64,000 nucleotides of DNA, taken from the NCBI RefSeq assembly GCF_027158205.1, contig NZ_JAPVLU010000009.1, forward strand, positions 124,001 to 188,000. The letters are read 5' to 3'. Positions 9,333 through 17,318 of the stretch are shown here, piece after piece. The translations under genes were made by a program, and so were the position numbers. The notes under the pieces were generated by a model that was not told the origin of the DNA, did not search any database, and worked only from the letters and a program-made list of their open reading frames with translations. Positions within the stretch are counted from its first letter, which is position 1; each line of letters opens with the position of its first letter. The stretch is from Streptomyces sp. H39-S7. Its GTDB lineage: Bacteria > Actinomycetota > Actinomycetes > Streptomycetales > Streptomycetaceae.

Positions 9333-9899
9333 TCAGCCGTCGACGAGAGCGTCGACGACGGCCCGGGCGACGCGGCCGGCCCGCTCCGCCGTCCAGTAGG
9401 CGGGCTCCTCCACGGTGGAGACGAAGTACCCGCGGGTCAGCAGGGAGAGCACGTCTGCCGCGAGCTCGGCGTCGGGCACCCCGGCGGCCAGGGACGCGTC
9501 GAAGAACTCCTGCCGCGACTCGCGCGGCTCACGATGGTCGACTCCCCCGGGGTCGGTGTGCGCCGAGGAGAGCATCTCGACCCACAGCGTGCGCAGCAGC
9601 AGGTCCTCGGGGTCCGTGCTCAGGTGCCACTCGACCGTCGCCCGCAGGCGCTCCTTGCCGTCGAGTTCCCCCACATGCGCGTCCAGGTCGGCCCGCCAGC
9701 GGGACTCCGCCGCGCGGACGGCGTTGGTGATCAGGGCGATCCGGGTGGGCACGTAGTTGGTGATCATCGCCGTGGAGCCGCCCAGCTCCTTGGCCACGGC
9801 GCGAATGGTGATCGATCGCGCCCCGTCGCGTGCGGCGACCGCCAGGGTGGCCTGGGCGATTTCCTTGCGGCGCTGGACTTCGTCGACGTCGATCGGCAT
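9333..9899 (-). CDS. TetR-family regulator
   Basis: This 188-residue TetR-type repressor has an N-terminal HTH around residues 8-55 (RRKEIAQATLAVAARDGARS, then VAKELGGSTAMITNYVPTR) and a helical ligand-binding C-terminal region. It diverges from the hydrolase/ABC-importer genes starting at 10001 and is their most likely local regulator. A TAGGTT -10 ends 6 bp before the ATG and no ribosome-binding site is visible, so its mRNA is probably leaderless. The 24-bp box at 9946-9969, repeated upstream of the importer's binding protein, is the best operator candidate. Its ligand is unknown. Confidence 0.85.
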   Translation of the reverse strand: MPIDVDEVQRRKEIAQATLAVAARDGARSITIRAVAKELGGSTAMITNYVPTRIALITNAVRAAESRWRADLDAHVGELDGKERLRATVEWHLSTDPEDLLLRTLWVEMLSSAHTDPGGVDHREPRESRQEFFDASLAAGVPDAELAADVLSLLTRGYFVSTVEEPAYWTAERAGRVARAVVDALVDG

Positions 9900-9905
9900 G
9901 AAGGC

Positions 9906-9911
9906 AACCTA
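9906..9911 (-). promoter_or_regulatory. -10 element of leaderless TetR gene
   Basis: On the minus strand TAGGTT is followed by six bases (GCCTTC) and then the ATG at 9899. A TANNNT element at this distance places the transcription start on or next to the start codon. Confidence 0.55.
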
Positions 9912-9945
9912 GCTCAGAGGGGGGGTTGACGCTGAACACATTCAG

Positions 9946-9969
9946 ATGCAACGCTGTTATATCACGTTG
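9946..9969 (+). promoter_or_regulatory. 24-bp box shared with the 20.5-kb promoter (copy 1)
   Basis: The sequence has the form ATGCAAC-2-TGTTATAT-1-ACGTT and ends in G. It lies 31 bp before the hydrolase ATG and matches the minus-strand sequence at 20516-20539 at 20 of 24 bases. CAACG (9949-9953) and CGTTG (9965-9969) form outer inverted arms. It is either a promoter core with a TTATAT -10 or, more likely, a promoter combined with an operator for the adjacent TetR protein. Confidence 0.65.
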
Positions 9970-10000
9970 TTTTCTTAAAGTTCTTCTTCCTGGAGGGCCC

Positions 10001-11677
10001 ATGAGCCTTGCCGTTCAGCGTGTCACCTCCCAGCCCGCGCCCCCGCACGCGCGGCAGCACATGGTGCGTATGCGCGACGGGGTACTGCTGGCGACCGACG
10101 TGTACGGCGCCGGCGCCGCGACCGGCCCCGCGCCGACCGTGCTGGTGCGCCTGCCGTACGACAAGAACAGCCGGTACGTCTTCTTCGAGAAGATCGCCGA
10201 GCGGTTCACGGCGCGCGGATACGTCATGGTCGTCCAGGACGTTCGCGGCAAGTTCCGCTCGCAGGGCGTCACGCTCGGATGGACCGGCGAGGTCGACGAC
10301 GGGTACGACACCATCGAGTGGGTCACCCGTCAGCCCTGGTCGGACGGGATCGTCGGCATGTTCGGCGACTCGTACTACGGCTTCACGCAGTGGTCGGCGG
10401 TCTCCAGTCAGCACCCCGCCCTGCGCGCCATCGTCCCCCGGGTGACCAGCACCAACAATGGCCCCGGTGTGGCCAGTTACGATCCCGGCTCCGGTCCGCA
10501 GCCGCTGTGGCTGGAAGGGGCCGACTACCAGGCACACGTCTGGGTGGACAACGACGGCTACGACTTCACCGCCGACCTCACCAAGCGCCCCCTGATCGCC
10601 GCCTACGAAGAGGCGTTCGCGGCCATCGGCAAACGCTCGGCCGGCTTCGACCTGGTCGTCGGCGACATCCCGCTGCCCGCCTACAACGGCCCTCACCCCT
10701 ACGACGCCCGGCCGGTGCCCGTCCTGCACTGCGTGGGCTGGTTCGACAACCTCGGCATCGCCCACATGCGGGACTACACCGAGCTGGCCGGACGCCCCGG
10801 CTGGGCGGCCCTGCAGTACCTGGTCGCCGACGCGATCGACCACGAGAACTACTTCCTGGAGAACGCCCCGGTCTCCCCCGACGCGGACCACCTGCTCGAC
10901 GACACCGCGTTGCAGCGCGTGCTCGACACCTACACCGAACCGGCGCTGGAGTTCTTCGACGTCTTCCTCAAGGGCACCGCCGCACCCGAGGCACTTTCCC
11001 GGGTGCGCTGGAAGCTCGGACACGTCGGCTGGCGCACGTCGACCGCCTGGCCTCCCCCGCAGGCGACGCGGACCGCCCTGCATCTGGCGGAACCGCGATC
11101 CGCCACGGGCCCGGTACCCGGCGGCCTCCTCGCCGAACACCCCGCCGCGGAAGCACAGTCCACGGCCTGGCGCTACGACCCCGACAACCTCGTGCCGTCC
11201 GCCGCGACCGACACCTTCCTGCAACTGCGTGACCATCGCGACGAGCGCCCCACCGCCGACCGGGACGACGTCCTCGTCTTCACCTCCGCGGTCCGCGACA
11301 CCCCGCTCGACCTGGCGGGCCCCGTGCAAGCGGTCCTGCACGTCGAGAGCACCGCGCCCACCTTCGACGTCTTCGTCCGTCTCCTGGACCTGTCGCCCGA
11401 CGGCGCGGCCCGGTTGATCGTGCGCGGCTGCGTCCAGGCCGACGCCCCCGGAGAAGCGCGGATCGACCTCGGTCACACCGGCTACCGGCTCCGTCCGGGC
11501 CACCGGCTCGCGCTGGTGATCGCCGGCAGCGACTTCCCGAACCACCTGCCCAACTCGGGCTCGCGGGAGAACCCGTGGCTGACGACCGCCCCCAAGGCGA
11601 GTCTGCAGACCCTGCGCACCGGATCCACCCACCCCTCACGCCTGCACCTGACCATCCTGCCCGACAGCGGCGAATAG
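10001..11677 (+). CDS. CocE/NonD-family (X-Pro dipeptidyl-peptidase type) hydrolase
   Basis: This 558-residue alpha/beta hydrolase belongs to the CocE/NonD family, which includes cocaine esterase and acyl-peptide hydrolases. The serine elbow GMFGDSYYG puts Ser124 as nucleophile. The C-terminal jelly-roll is recognised by FTSAVRDTPLDLAGPVQAVLHV and GHTGYRLRPGHRLALVIAGSDFPN. There is no signal peptide, so it should act in the cytoplasm on an imported ester or amide. The ATG at 10001 follows CTGGAGGG. It leads an operon with the small ORF at 11697 and the ABC importer. The true substrate is not readable. Confidence 0.85.
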   Translation: MSLAVQRVTSQPAPPHARQHMVRMRDGVLLATDVYGAGAATGPAPTVLVRLPYDKNSRYVFFEKIAERFTARGYVMVVQDVRGKFRSQGVTLGWTGEVDDGYDTIEWVTRQPWSDGIVGMFGDSYYGFTQWSAVSSQHPALRAIVPRVTSTNNGPGVASYDPGSGPQPLWLEGADYQAHVWVDNDGYDFTADLTKRPLIAAYEEAFAAIGKRSAGFDLVVGDIPLPAYNGPHPYDARPVPVLHCVGWFDNLGIAHMRDYTELAGRPGWAALQYLVADAIDHENYFLENAPVSPDADHLLDDTALQRVLDTYTEPALEFFDVFLKGTAAPEALSRVRWKLGHVGWRTSTAWPPPQATRTALHLAEPRSATGPVPGGLLAEHPAAEAQSTAWRYDPDNLVPSAATDTFLQLRDHRDERPTADRDDVLVFTSAVRDTPLDLAGPVQAVLHVESTAPTFDVFVRLLDLSPDGAARLIVRGCVQADAPGEARIDLGHTGYRLRPGHRLALVIAGSDFPNHLPNSGSRENPWLTTAPKASLQTLRTGSTHPSRLHLTILPDSGE

Positions 11678-11696
11678 CCCCCTTCCTGGAGGGCCC

Positions 11697-11792
11697 ATGC
11701 TTCCTCTGCGCCCCGTTCCCACCGCGCCCGACACGGCCGCGCGCCGCCCGCTCCACGAGATCCGCCGCACCGGACACGGTGGTGCGCGATGA
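11697..11792 (+). CDS. 31-residue leader ORF coupled to the ABC permease
   Basis: This short ORF lies between the hydrolase and the first permease. It starts at ATG 11697 behind TTCCTGGAGGGCCC, a context identical to that of the hydrolase start at 10001 (TTCCTGGAGGGCCCATG in both). It ends in an ATGA overlap with the permease ATG at 11789. The peptide begins MLPLRPVPTAPD and is rich in Pro and Arg, with no membrane segment. The permease has no ribosome-binding site of its own, so this ORF probably couples permease translation to the operon. I know of no family for it. Confidence 0.5.
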   Translation: MLPLRPVPTAPDTAARRPLHEIRRTGHGGAR

Positions 11793-12739
11793 CGCTCCAC
11801 TTCGTCGCGACCCGGCTGGCCACCCTCGTCGTGACCGTCCTCGTCTCCAGCCTGGCCATCTACGGGGCGATGTTCCTCACCCCCGGCGACCCCGCCACCC
11901 TGCTGGTCGGCGGCAGCCGCCAACCCGACCCGCAGGTCCTGGCCGCAATCCACCGCGCGTACCACCTGGACGACCCGTTCCTCCAGGGGTACTGGCACTG
12001 GCTGAGCGGCTGCCTGCGCGGTGACTTCGGTACCTCCCTCGTCTACCGCGACACCGTCGCCGACCTGATCACCGCACGGGCCGGTGCCACCCTCGCGCTG
12101 GTCGGCTACGCGACCGTCCTGGTCCTCACGATCGGCACCGCCATCGGCACCCTCGCCGCCCTGCGCGGCGGACGCACGGAGACGCTGACCATCACGCTGA
12201 CGGCGGGCGCCATGGCCGTCCCCACCTTCGTCATGTCGGTCCTGCTCATCTGGCTCTTCGCCGTCCAACTGCCCTGGTTCCCCGTCTACGGCGCGGGCGA
12301 GGGCCTCACCGGCACCCTCGCGCACCTGACCCTGCCCGCCGTCGCGCTGGCGATGACCTGGATCGGCTACGTCGCCCAGGTCACCAGGACCGCGGTCCGC
12401 GCGGAACTGCGCGCGGAGCATGTCGACACCGCCCGCAGTCGCGGTGTGCCGGAACGGATCGTGATCCGGCGGCACGTGCTGCACAACGCCTCCGGCCCCA
12501 TCTTCGCCGTGTCCGGCGTCGGCATCGCGGGTCTCATCGCCACCGCGGCCGTCGCCGAGCAGGCCTTCGGCACCGGCGGGCTGGGAGCCCTCATGATCGA
12601 GGCGGCCTCCAAGCAGGACATGGCCGTGGTCCAGGCCGTGTCCCTGCTCTTCGTGGTCGTGTTCGTCGTCATCAACACCCTCGTCGACCTGGTCAGCGCC
12701 GCCCTCGACCCCCGCACCGCACAGAAGGGCGCCCGATGA
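11789..12739 (+). CDS. ABC importer permease, DppB type
   Basis: This 316-residue inner-membrane permease belongs to the peptide/opine/nickel (PepT) ABC family. It has an N-terminal TM helix (LATLVVTVLVSSLAIYGAMFL), then TPGDPATLL, five further TM segments and the EAA-type cytoplasmic loop AELRAEHVDTARSRGVPERIVIRRHVLHNA that contacts the ATPases. It is coupled to the leader ORF upstream (ATGA) and to the second permease downstream (ATGA). The likely binding protein is encoded at 18787-20433 on the opposite strand. Confidence 0.88.
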   Translation: MTLHFVATRLATLVVTVLVSSLAIYGAMFLTPGDPATLLVGGSRQPDPQVLAAIHRAYHLDDPFLQGYWHWLSGCLRGDFGTSLVYRDTVADLITARAGATLALVGYATVLVLTIGTAIGTLAALRGGRTETLTITLTAGAMAVPTFVMSVLLIWLFAVQLPWFPVYGAGEGLTGTLAHLTLPAVALAMTWIGYVAQVTRTAVRAELRAEHVDTARSRGVPERIVIRRHVLHNASGPIFAVSGVGIAGLIATAAVAEQAFGTGGLGALMIEAASKQDMAVVQAVSLLFVVVFVVINTLVDLVSAALDPRTAQKGAR

Positions 12740-13605
12740 CCACCACCCTCTTCGCCCGAACCGCCCGCGCCCCCGGCACCGAACCGCGGCCCGGACGCCC
12801 GCGCGATCATGTGACGCTCGGCGCCGCGGGCATCGTCTCGCTGTTCTTCCTGCTGGCCGTCCTCGCGCCGCTGATCACCCCGCACGACCCCAACGCCGTC
12901 GACGCGCTGAGCGTCCACGCCGGTCCGTCCGCGACCCACCTCCTCGGGACGGACGACACCGGACGCGACCTCCTGTCCCGGCTGATCAGCGGTGCCCGCG
13001 CCAGCCTCGCGGCCCCTGCCGTGGTGGTCACGGTCTCCACCACGCTCGGCACCCTGCTCGCGCTGTGCGCGGCCTGGTTCGGCGGGTGGCTCGACCGGTG
13101 CGTCTCGAGCGCCCTCGACGTCGTGTTCGGCTTCCCGGGACTGATCATGGCCGTGCTGGCCGCCGCCGTCTTCGGCGCCGGCCTCACCGCGCCGATCGTG
13201 GCCCTGTCGATCGCGTACCTGCCGCTGATCACCAGGGTCGTACGATCAGCCGCGATCACCGAACGACGGCTGCCGTACATCTCCGCGCTGCAACTCCTCG
13301 GCGCCTCCACCACCCGCATCTGGCTCCGCCACCTGCTGCCCAACCTCCTGCCCCTGGTGCTCGTCCAGGCCACCATCGGCTTCGGATACGCCCTGCTCGA
13401 CGTCGCCGCGATCTCCTTCCTCGGGCTGGGCAGCCAGCCGCCGGACCCCGAATGGGGACTGATGGTCTCCAACGGCGCCCCCTCGATCCTGGCCGGCCAA
13501 CCGCAGGAGTCGCTCTACGCGAGCCTCGTCATCCTGATCGTCGTGGTCGCCTTCAACCTGCTGGGAACGGGACTTTCCCGACGTCCGCTCGGAGGGCCCG
13601 CATGA
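12736..13605 (+). CDS. ABC importer permease, DppC type
   Basis: This is the second permease of the importer, 289 residues. It shows the DppC hallmarks HLLGTDDTGRDLLSRLISGARASL after the first TM segment and the EAA loop around RLPYISALQLLGASTTRIWLRHLLPNL. The conserved FLGLGSQPPDPEWGLMV near the C terminus is typical of this family. It starts in an ATGA overlap with the first permease and ends in an ATGA overlap with the first ATPase, so four importer genes are translated as one coupled set. Confidence 0.88.
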   Translation: MTTTLFARTARAPGTEPRPGRPRDHVTLGAAGIVSLFFLLAVLAPLITPHDPNAVDALSVHAGPSATHLLGTDDTGRDLLSRLISGARASLAAPAVVVTVSTTLGTLLALCAAWFGGWLDRCVSSALDVVFGFPGLIMAVLAAAVFGAGLTAPIVALSIAYLPLITRVVRSAAITERRLPYISALQLLGASTTRIWLRHLLPNLLPLVLVQATIGFGYALLDVAAISFLGLGSQPPDPEWGLMVSNGAPSILAGQPQESLYASLVILIVVVAFNLLGTGLSRRPLGGPA

Positions 13606-14594
13606 CCGCACCACCCCTGCTCGAGATCAACGGGCTCAGGATCGATCTCCCCCTCGACGGAGCCGCGCGCACCGTCGTCCACCGCGCCGACGTGCACATC
13701 ACCGAAGGAGCGGCCGTCGCCCTGGTGGGCGAGTCCGGATCGGGCAAGTCCCTGACGGCCCGCTCCGTCATGGGGCTCCTGCCGCCCGGCGCCCGCGTCC
13801 ACGGGGACCTGCTCTTCGCCGGCGAATCCGTTCCGACGATGACACCGCAGCGCCTGCGCGCCTTCCGCGCGTCCGACGTCGCCATGGTCTTCCAGGACCC
13901 GCGGGCACACATCAATCCGGCCCGCAGCGTCGGCGACTTCCTCATCGAGGGGCTGACCACCGCACGCGGCGCACCGGCCGCCGAGGCCGTCACGAAGGTC
14001 ACCGCGATCCTGCGGGAGGTCGGCATCGCCGACGCCGGCCGGCGGATGCGCCAGCGTCCGCACGAACTGTCCGGCGGGCTGCTGCAACGCGTGATGATCG
14101 CCGCGGCGCTGGCCGCCGAACCGCGGCTGCTGCTCGCCGACGAGCCGACCACCGCGCTCGACGTGACCACGCAGGAGGAGGTGATGGCCATCATCGGCGA
14201 GACCCGGGCGGCCCGCGGGCTCGCCCTGCTCTTCATCACCCACGACCTGGAACTGGCCGCCGCCGTGTGCGACCGGGTCGTGGTGATGTACGCGGGGTCG
14301 ACCGTCGAGGAACTCCCCGCCGATCACCTGCGGGACAGCGCCGCCCACCCGTACACGCGCGCACTGCTCGCGTCCCGCCCGTCGCTCGGCAACGACACCG
14401 AACTGCGTTCCATCGCCGGCAGGCCGCTGTCCGGCTTCGAGGCTCCCGTGGGATGCGCCTTCGGCGACCGATGTCCCCGCGTACAGGATCTGTGCCGCGG
14501 TGACCGGCCGCGGCCGCGCCCCACCGGCGACGGCACGGCGGCGTGTCACTTCCCCCACACGCTCTCGTCCGAGGAGGTCGGCAGGCATGCTTGA
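13602..14594 (+). CDS. ABC importer ATPase, DppD type
   Basis: This is the first of two nucleotide-binding subunits, 330 residues. Walker A is GESGSGKS, the ABC signature is LSGGLLQRV, and Walker B is LLLADEPTTALD followed by the switch histidine in ITHD. The C terminus carries the oligopeptide-transporter extension GCAFGDRCPR with following cysteines, common in Dpp/Opp ATPases. It overlaps the downstream ATPase by 8 bp. It should form a heterodimer with that gene product on the membrane. Confidence 0.89.
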   Translation: MTAPPLLEINGLRIDLPLDGAARTVVHRADVHITEGAAVALVGESGSGKSLTARSVMGLLPPGARVHGDLLFAGESVPTMTPQRLRAFRASDVAMVFQDPRAHINPARSVGDFLIEGLTTARGAPAAEAVTKVTAILREVGIADAGRRMRQRPHELSGGLLQRVMIAAALAAEPRLLLADEPTTALDVTTQEEVMAIIGETRAARGLALLFITHDLELAAAVCDRVVVMYAGSTVEELPADHLRDSAAHPYTRALLASRPSLGNDTELRSIAGRPLSGFEAPVGCAFGDRCPRVQDLCRGDRPRPRPTGDGTAACHFPHTLSSEEVGRHA

Positions 14595-15375
14595 AGTCAG
14601 CAATCTGCGCAAGGTGTTCGGTGACTTCGTCGCGGTGGACGACATCACCTTCTCACTGCGCGAGGGCGGATCACTCGCGATCGTGGGCGAGTCGGGATCC
14701 GGCAAGACCACCACCGCCCGCATGCTCGCCGGCGTCGAGACCCCCAGCGCGGGCCGCATCGTCGTCGCCGGCGACGAACGGCGGCCCGGACGCACCCGAT
14801 CGCGGGAGCGGCGCACCCACGGCCGGCAGATCCAGCTGGTCTTCCAGGACCCGTACGCGTCGCTCGACCGGCGGCAGCGGGTGGCGGACGCGGTCGCCGA
14901 AGCGGTCCGGCTCCACCGCCCCCTGCCCCCGTCCGCCCTCCAGGCCCGGGTGAGCGAGCTGCTCGACATGGTCGGCCTGGACGACCGGCAGGCACGGTCA
15001 CTGCCCAGAGCACTGTCGGGTGGCCAACGACAACGCGTCGCCATCGCCCGCGCGCTGGCCGCCGAGCCGCGGGTGCTGGTCCTCGACGAAGCGATCGCGG
15101 CGCTGGACGTGTCGATCCAGGCACAGATCCTCGCCCTGCTCGCCCACATCCGCGCGAGCCTCGGAACCGCGCTGCTGTTCATCACGCACGACCTCGGGGC
15201 GGTCCGCCACATCAGTGACGACGTGCTGGTGATGCGGGCCGGGCAGGTCGTCGAACACGGCCCCGTCGCCGCCGTCCTCAACGACCCGCAGGACCCCTAC
15301 ACCCAGCGCCTCGTCGCCTCCATCCCGAAACCCGGCTGGACCCCTCGCAGGCGGTCGCGCGAGGCGGCGGCCTGA
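14587..15375 (+). CDS. ABC importer ATPase, DppF type
   Basis: This is the second ATPase of the importer, 262 residues, shorter than typical DppF because the C-terminal extension is brief. Walker A is GESGSGKTTT, the signature is LSGGQRQRVAIARAL, and Walker B is VLVLDEAIAALD, with Ala-Ile where Pro is usual. ITHD supplies the switch histidine. It ends the coupled importer set; an unrelated small gene follows after 80 bp. I see no clear terminator, so the next gene could be co-transcribed. Confidence 0.88.
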   Translation: MLEVSNLRKVFGDFVAVDDITFSLREGGSLAIVGESGSGKTTTARMLAGVETPSAGRIVVAGDERRPGRTRSRERRTHGRQIQLVFQDPYASLDRRQRVADAVAEAVRLHRPLPPSALQARVSELLDMVGLDDRQARSLPRALSGGQRQRVAIARALAAEPRVLVLDEAIAALDVSIQAQILALLAHIRASLGTALLFITHDLGAVRHISDDVLVMRAGQVVEHGPVAAVLNDPQDPYTQRLVASIPKPGWTPRRRSREAAA

Positions 15376-15455
15376 GCTTCGGGGGCGGCCGTGGGCCTTG
15401 TGGGCTGTTCGGGCGTGCGGCATGATCGCGTGCATGATGGTCGACCGAAAGGCCC

Positions 15456-15938
15456 ATGCCGCGTAGGCGGCCCGGCGCGTTGCGCGCCGAACATCCGGCC
15501 CCGCCCGTCTGGGGTCCGTGGACCGATCGAATTCCCGGGCTCTCCGAGCGCACCTGCGCCGAGATCCAGCGCGTGGAGCGCGAGCACGACGACTCCTGGC
15601 CCGGACTGTGGGACGGCCTGTGGGACGGGGCGGTGGAAGCCGCGCTCCGGAACTACCGGGCGTTCCTGCGACAGCCCGGCCGCTTCCTGGACCTGTGCTT
15701 CGCGGTCTCCCCCCACCCGGGGTCCTCGCTCGTCGACATGGCGAACGCCCGGGACATCCTGCGGGAAGCGCTGCATGCGCTGCCGCAGCCCTCCCGCGCG
15801 GAACTCGGGCGCGTGGTGGCGGGTCTGGACGCGGAGCTGCGCCGCCGGACCCTGCCCGACCCGCTCGCCCACCGGCGCCTGTGGTGGCACGGCGCGTGGT
15901 GGCACCGGCGCCTCTACGACGGTGAGTTCCGGTGGTGA
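15456..15938 (+). CDS. Conserved hypothetical protein, Trp-rich
   Basis: This 160-residue soluble protein is one I do not recognise. It has no signal peptide or TM segment. It is unusually rich in Trp and Arg, with a striking WPGLWDGLWDG stretch in the middle and WWHGAWWHRRLYDGEFRW at the end. A weak AAAGG precedes the ATG. Codon usage matches its neighbours, so it is probably a real gene. It sits between the importer genes and a secreted propeller protein and may not belong to either function. Confidence 0.6.
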   Translation: MPRRRPGALRAEHPAPPVWGPWTDRIPGLSERTCAEIQRVEREHDDSWPGLWDGLWDGAVEAALRNYRAFLRQPGRFLDLCFAVSPHPGSSLVDMANARDILREALHALPQPSRAELGRVVAGLDAELRRRTLPDPLAHRRLWWHGAWWHRRLYDGEFRW

Positions 15939-16036
15939 GGGGCCACGGCCCACCGACGCAGGATGCAACATTGTCGCCCGGGTCGCGCGTCTTAAGGGGG
16001 ACGGGGTATCGCACCCCGAGGCTGGGGGGATGCGAC

Positions 16037-17242
16037 GTGGTTGTCGGCACAGGGGTACGGGCTCTGCTCATCGGCGCGGTGTCCGCGCTCGTCATCGGCG
16101 GGGGGTTGCCCGCGTCCGCCGTGGCGGCCCCCGCGTCCGACGCGGCCACGCCGCGCTGGAGCGCGGCAAAGCTGCCGGGCGGCGACACCGTCCTGACCGG
16201 TGCGATCAGACCCGACGCGCACACCACGTGGACGGCCGGCTTCCGGCTGGCCGACGAGGACGGCGTCATGTCGTTCCAGCCCGTCGTCTACACGCACGAC
16301 GACCGGCGCGACGGGCCGTGGACCGAGATGCCGACCGCGCCCGGCGCGGCCGGCCGGGTCAACGCCCTGGCGGCGACCTCGGCCCGCGACGCGTGGCTGG
16401 TCGGTGACGCCGGCTTCGAGGGTGAGCCGGCGATGACGCAGCACTGGGACGGGCGTACGTGGCGGGTCAAGCCGGCGCCCATGCCGGCGAACTCGGTCAG
16501 CGGCGGGCTGTTGAGCGTCGACGCGGTCACACCGGACAACGTGTGGGCGGCGGGCTGGGCACAGGTAATCGACCGGCGGATCCCCGATCCGGACGGCGGT
16601 CCGTCCCAGATCATCGACCACCAGGAGGGCCTCATCGAGCATTGGGACGGGCACGCCTGGCACCGCGTCGCCCTGCCCGAGCAGTACGCGAACTGGGGGC
16701 TCAACGCAATCTCGGCGTCCGGCCCGAAGGACGTCTGGGCGGTCGGCAGCGGGTACGGCGATGACGACCGGCCTGTCGTTCTGCACTACGACGGGCGTTC
16801 CTGGACCGCGCTGCCGACTCCTCCCTACGGCGGCCTGTACGGCGAGTTCAACGATGTCGCCGCGAACGGGCCGCACGATGTGTGGGCGGTGGGACGCACC
16901 CTCCTGGACGAGAACGACCGTGGCCACGCGCTGATCATGCACTGGAACGGCCGGACGTGGACGCGCCTGGACGGGCCCCCCGACGCCGGCCCTCTGACGG
17001 GCCTGGCCACGACGCGCGACGGCATCGTCGCCGTCGGGAACACCGTCGACCGCGACAGCGGCTACGCGCTGCGGGTGGCCGGCACCCGAGTGACCTCACT
17101 GGGCTTCCCGCTGACGGCGGACGGAACGACGTACGCGCCGTGGAAGGTCTCCGCCGCCGGGCGCGAGGTGACGGTCAGCGGCGCGTTCAACTACGCCGGG
17201 CAGCGCCTCCCGCAACCCATGCTGCTGAGCGCGCGCCTCTGA
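16037..17242 (+). CDS. Secreted beta-propeller-like repeat protein
   Basis: This 401-residue exported protein starts at GTG 16037 behind GGGGGGA. That start gives a classic signal peptide (VVVGTGVRALLIGAVSALVI, cleavage near AVAA); a longer frame from 15932 would bury it. The mature part contains repeats of the form DVWAVG plus WDGRTW/WNGRTW (for example DNVWAAG, KDVWAVGSG, HDVWAVGR), as in Kelch- or BNR-like propellers of about 45-60 residues per blade. No catalytic residues are apparent. It is probably an extracellular binding protein of unknown ligand. Confidence 0.72.
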   Translation: MVVGTGVRALLIGAVSALVIGGGLPASAVAAPASDAATPRWSAAKLPGGDTVLTGAIRPDAHTTWTAGFRLADEDGVMSFQPVVYTHDDRRDGPWTEMPTAPGAAGRVNALAATSARDAWLVGDAGFEGEPAMTQHWDGRTWRVKPAPMPANSVSGGLLSVDAVTPDNVWAAGWAQVIDRRIPDPDGGPSQIIDHQEGLIEHWDGHAWHRVALPEQYANWGLNAISASGPKDVWAVGSGYGDDDRPVVLHYDGRSWTALPTPPYGGLYGEFNDVAANGPHDVWAVGRTLLDENDRGHALIMHWNGRTWTRLDGPPDAGPLTGLATTRDGIVAVGNTVDRDSGYALRVAGTRVTSLGFPLTADGTTYAPWKVSAAGREVTVSGAFNYAGQRLPQPMLLSARL

Positions 17243-17246
17243 CGCG

Positions 17247-17294
17247 GACGTTCGTGCCCCCGGCGGTAGGGAAGCCGCCGGGGGTGCGAACGTC
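17247..17294. terminator. Long bidirectional terminator hairpin
   Basis: Two 20-base arms (17247-17266 and 17275-17294) pair along their whole length, with only two G-T wobbles, around an 8-base loop. It lies between the convergent propeller-protein and amidase genes, starting 4 bp after the first stop. It is the strongest hairpin I found in the window. Confidence 0.82.
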
Positions 17295-17318
17295 GGTACG
17301 GAGGGCGCGGACGGAGTG

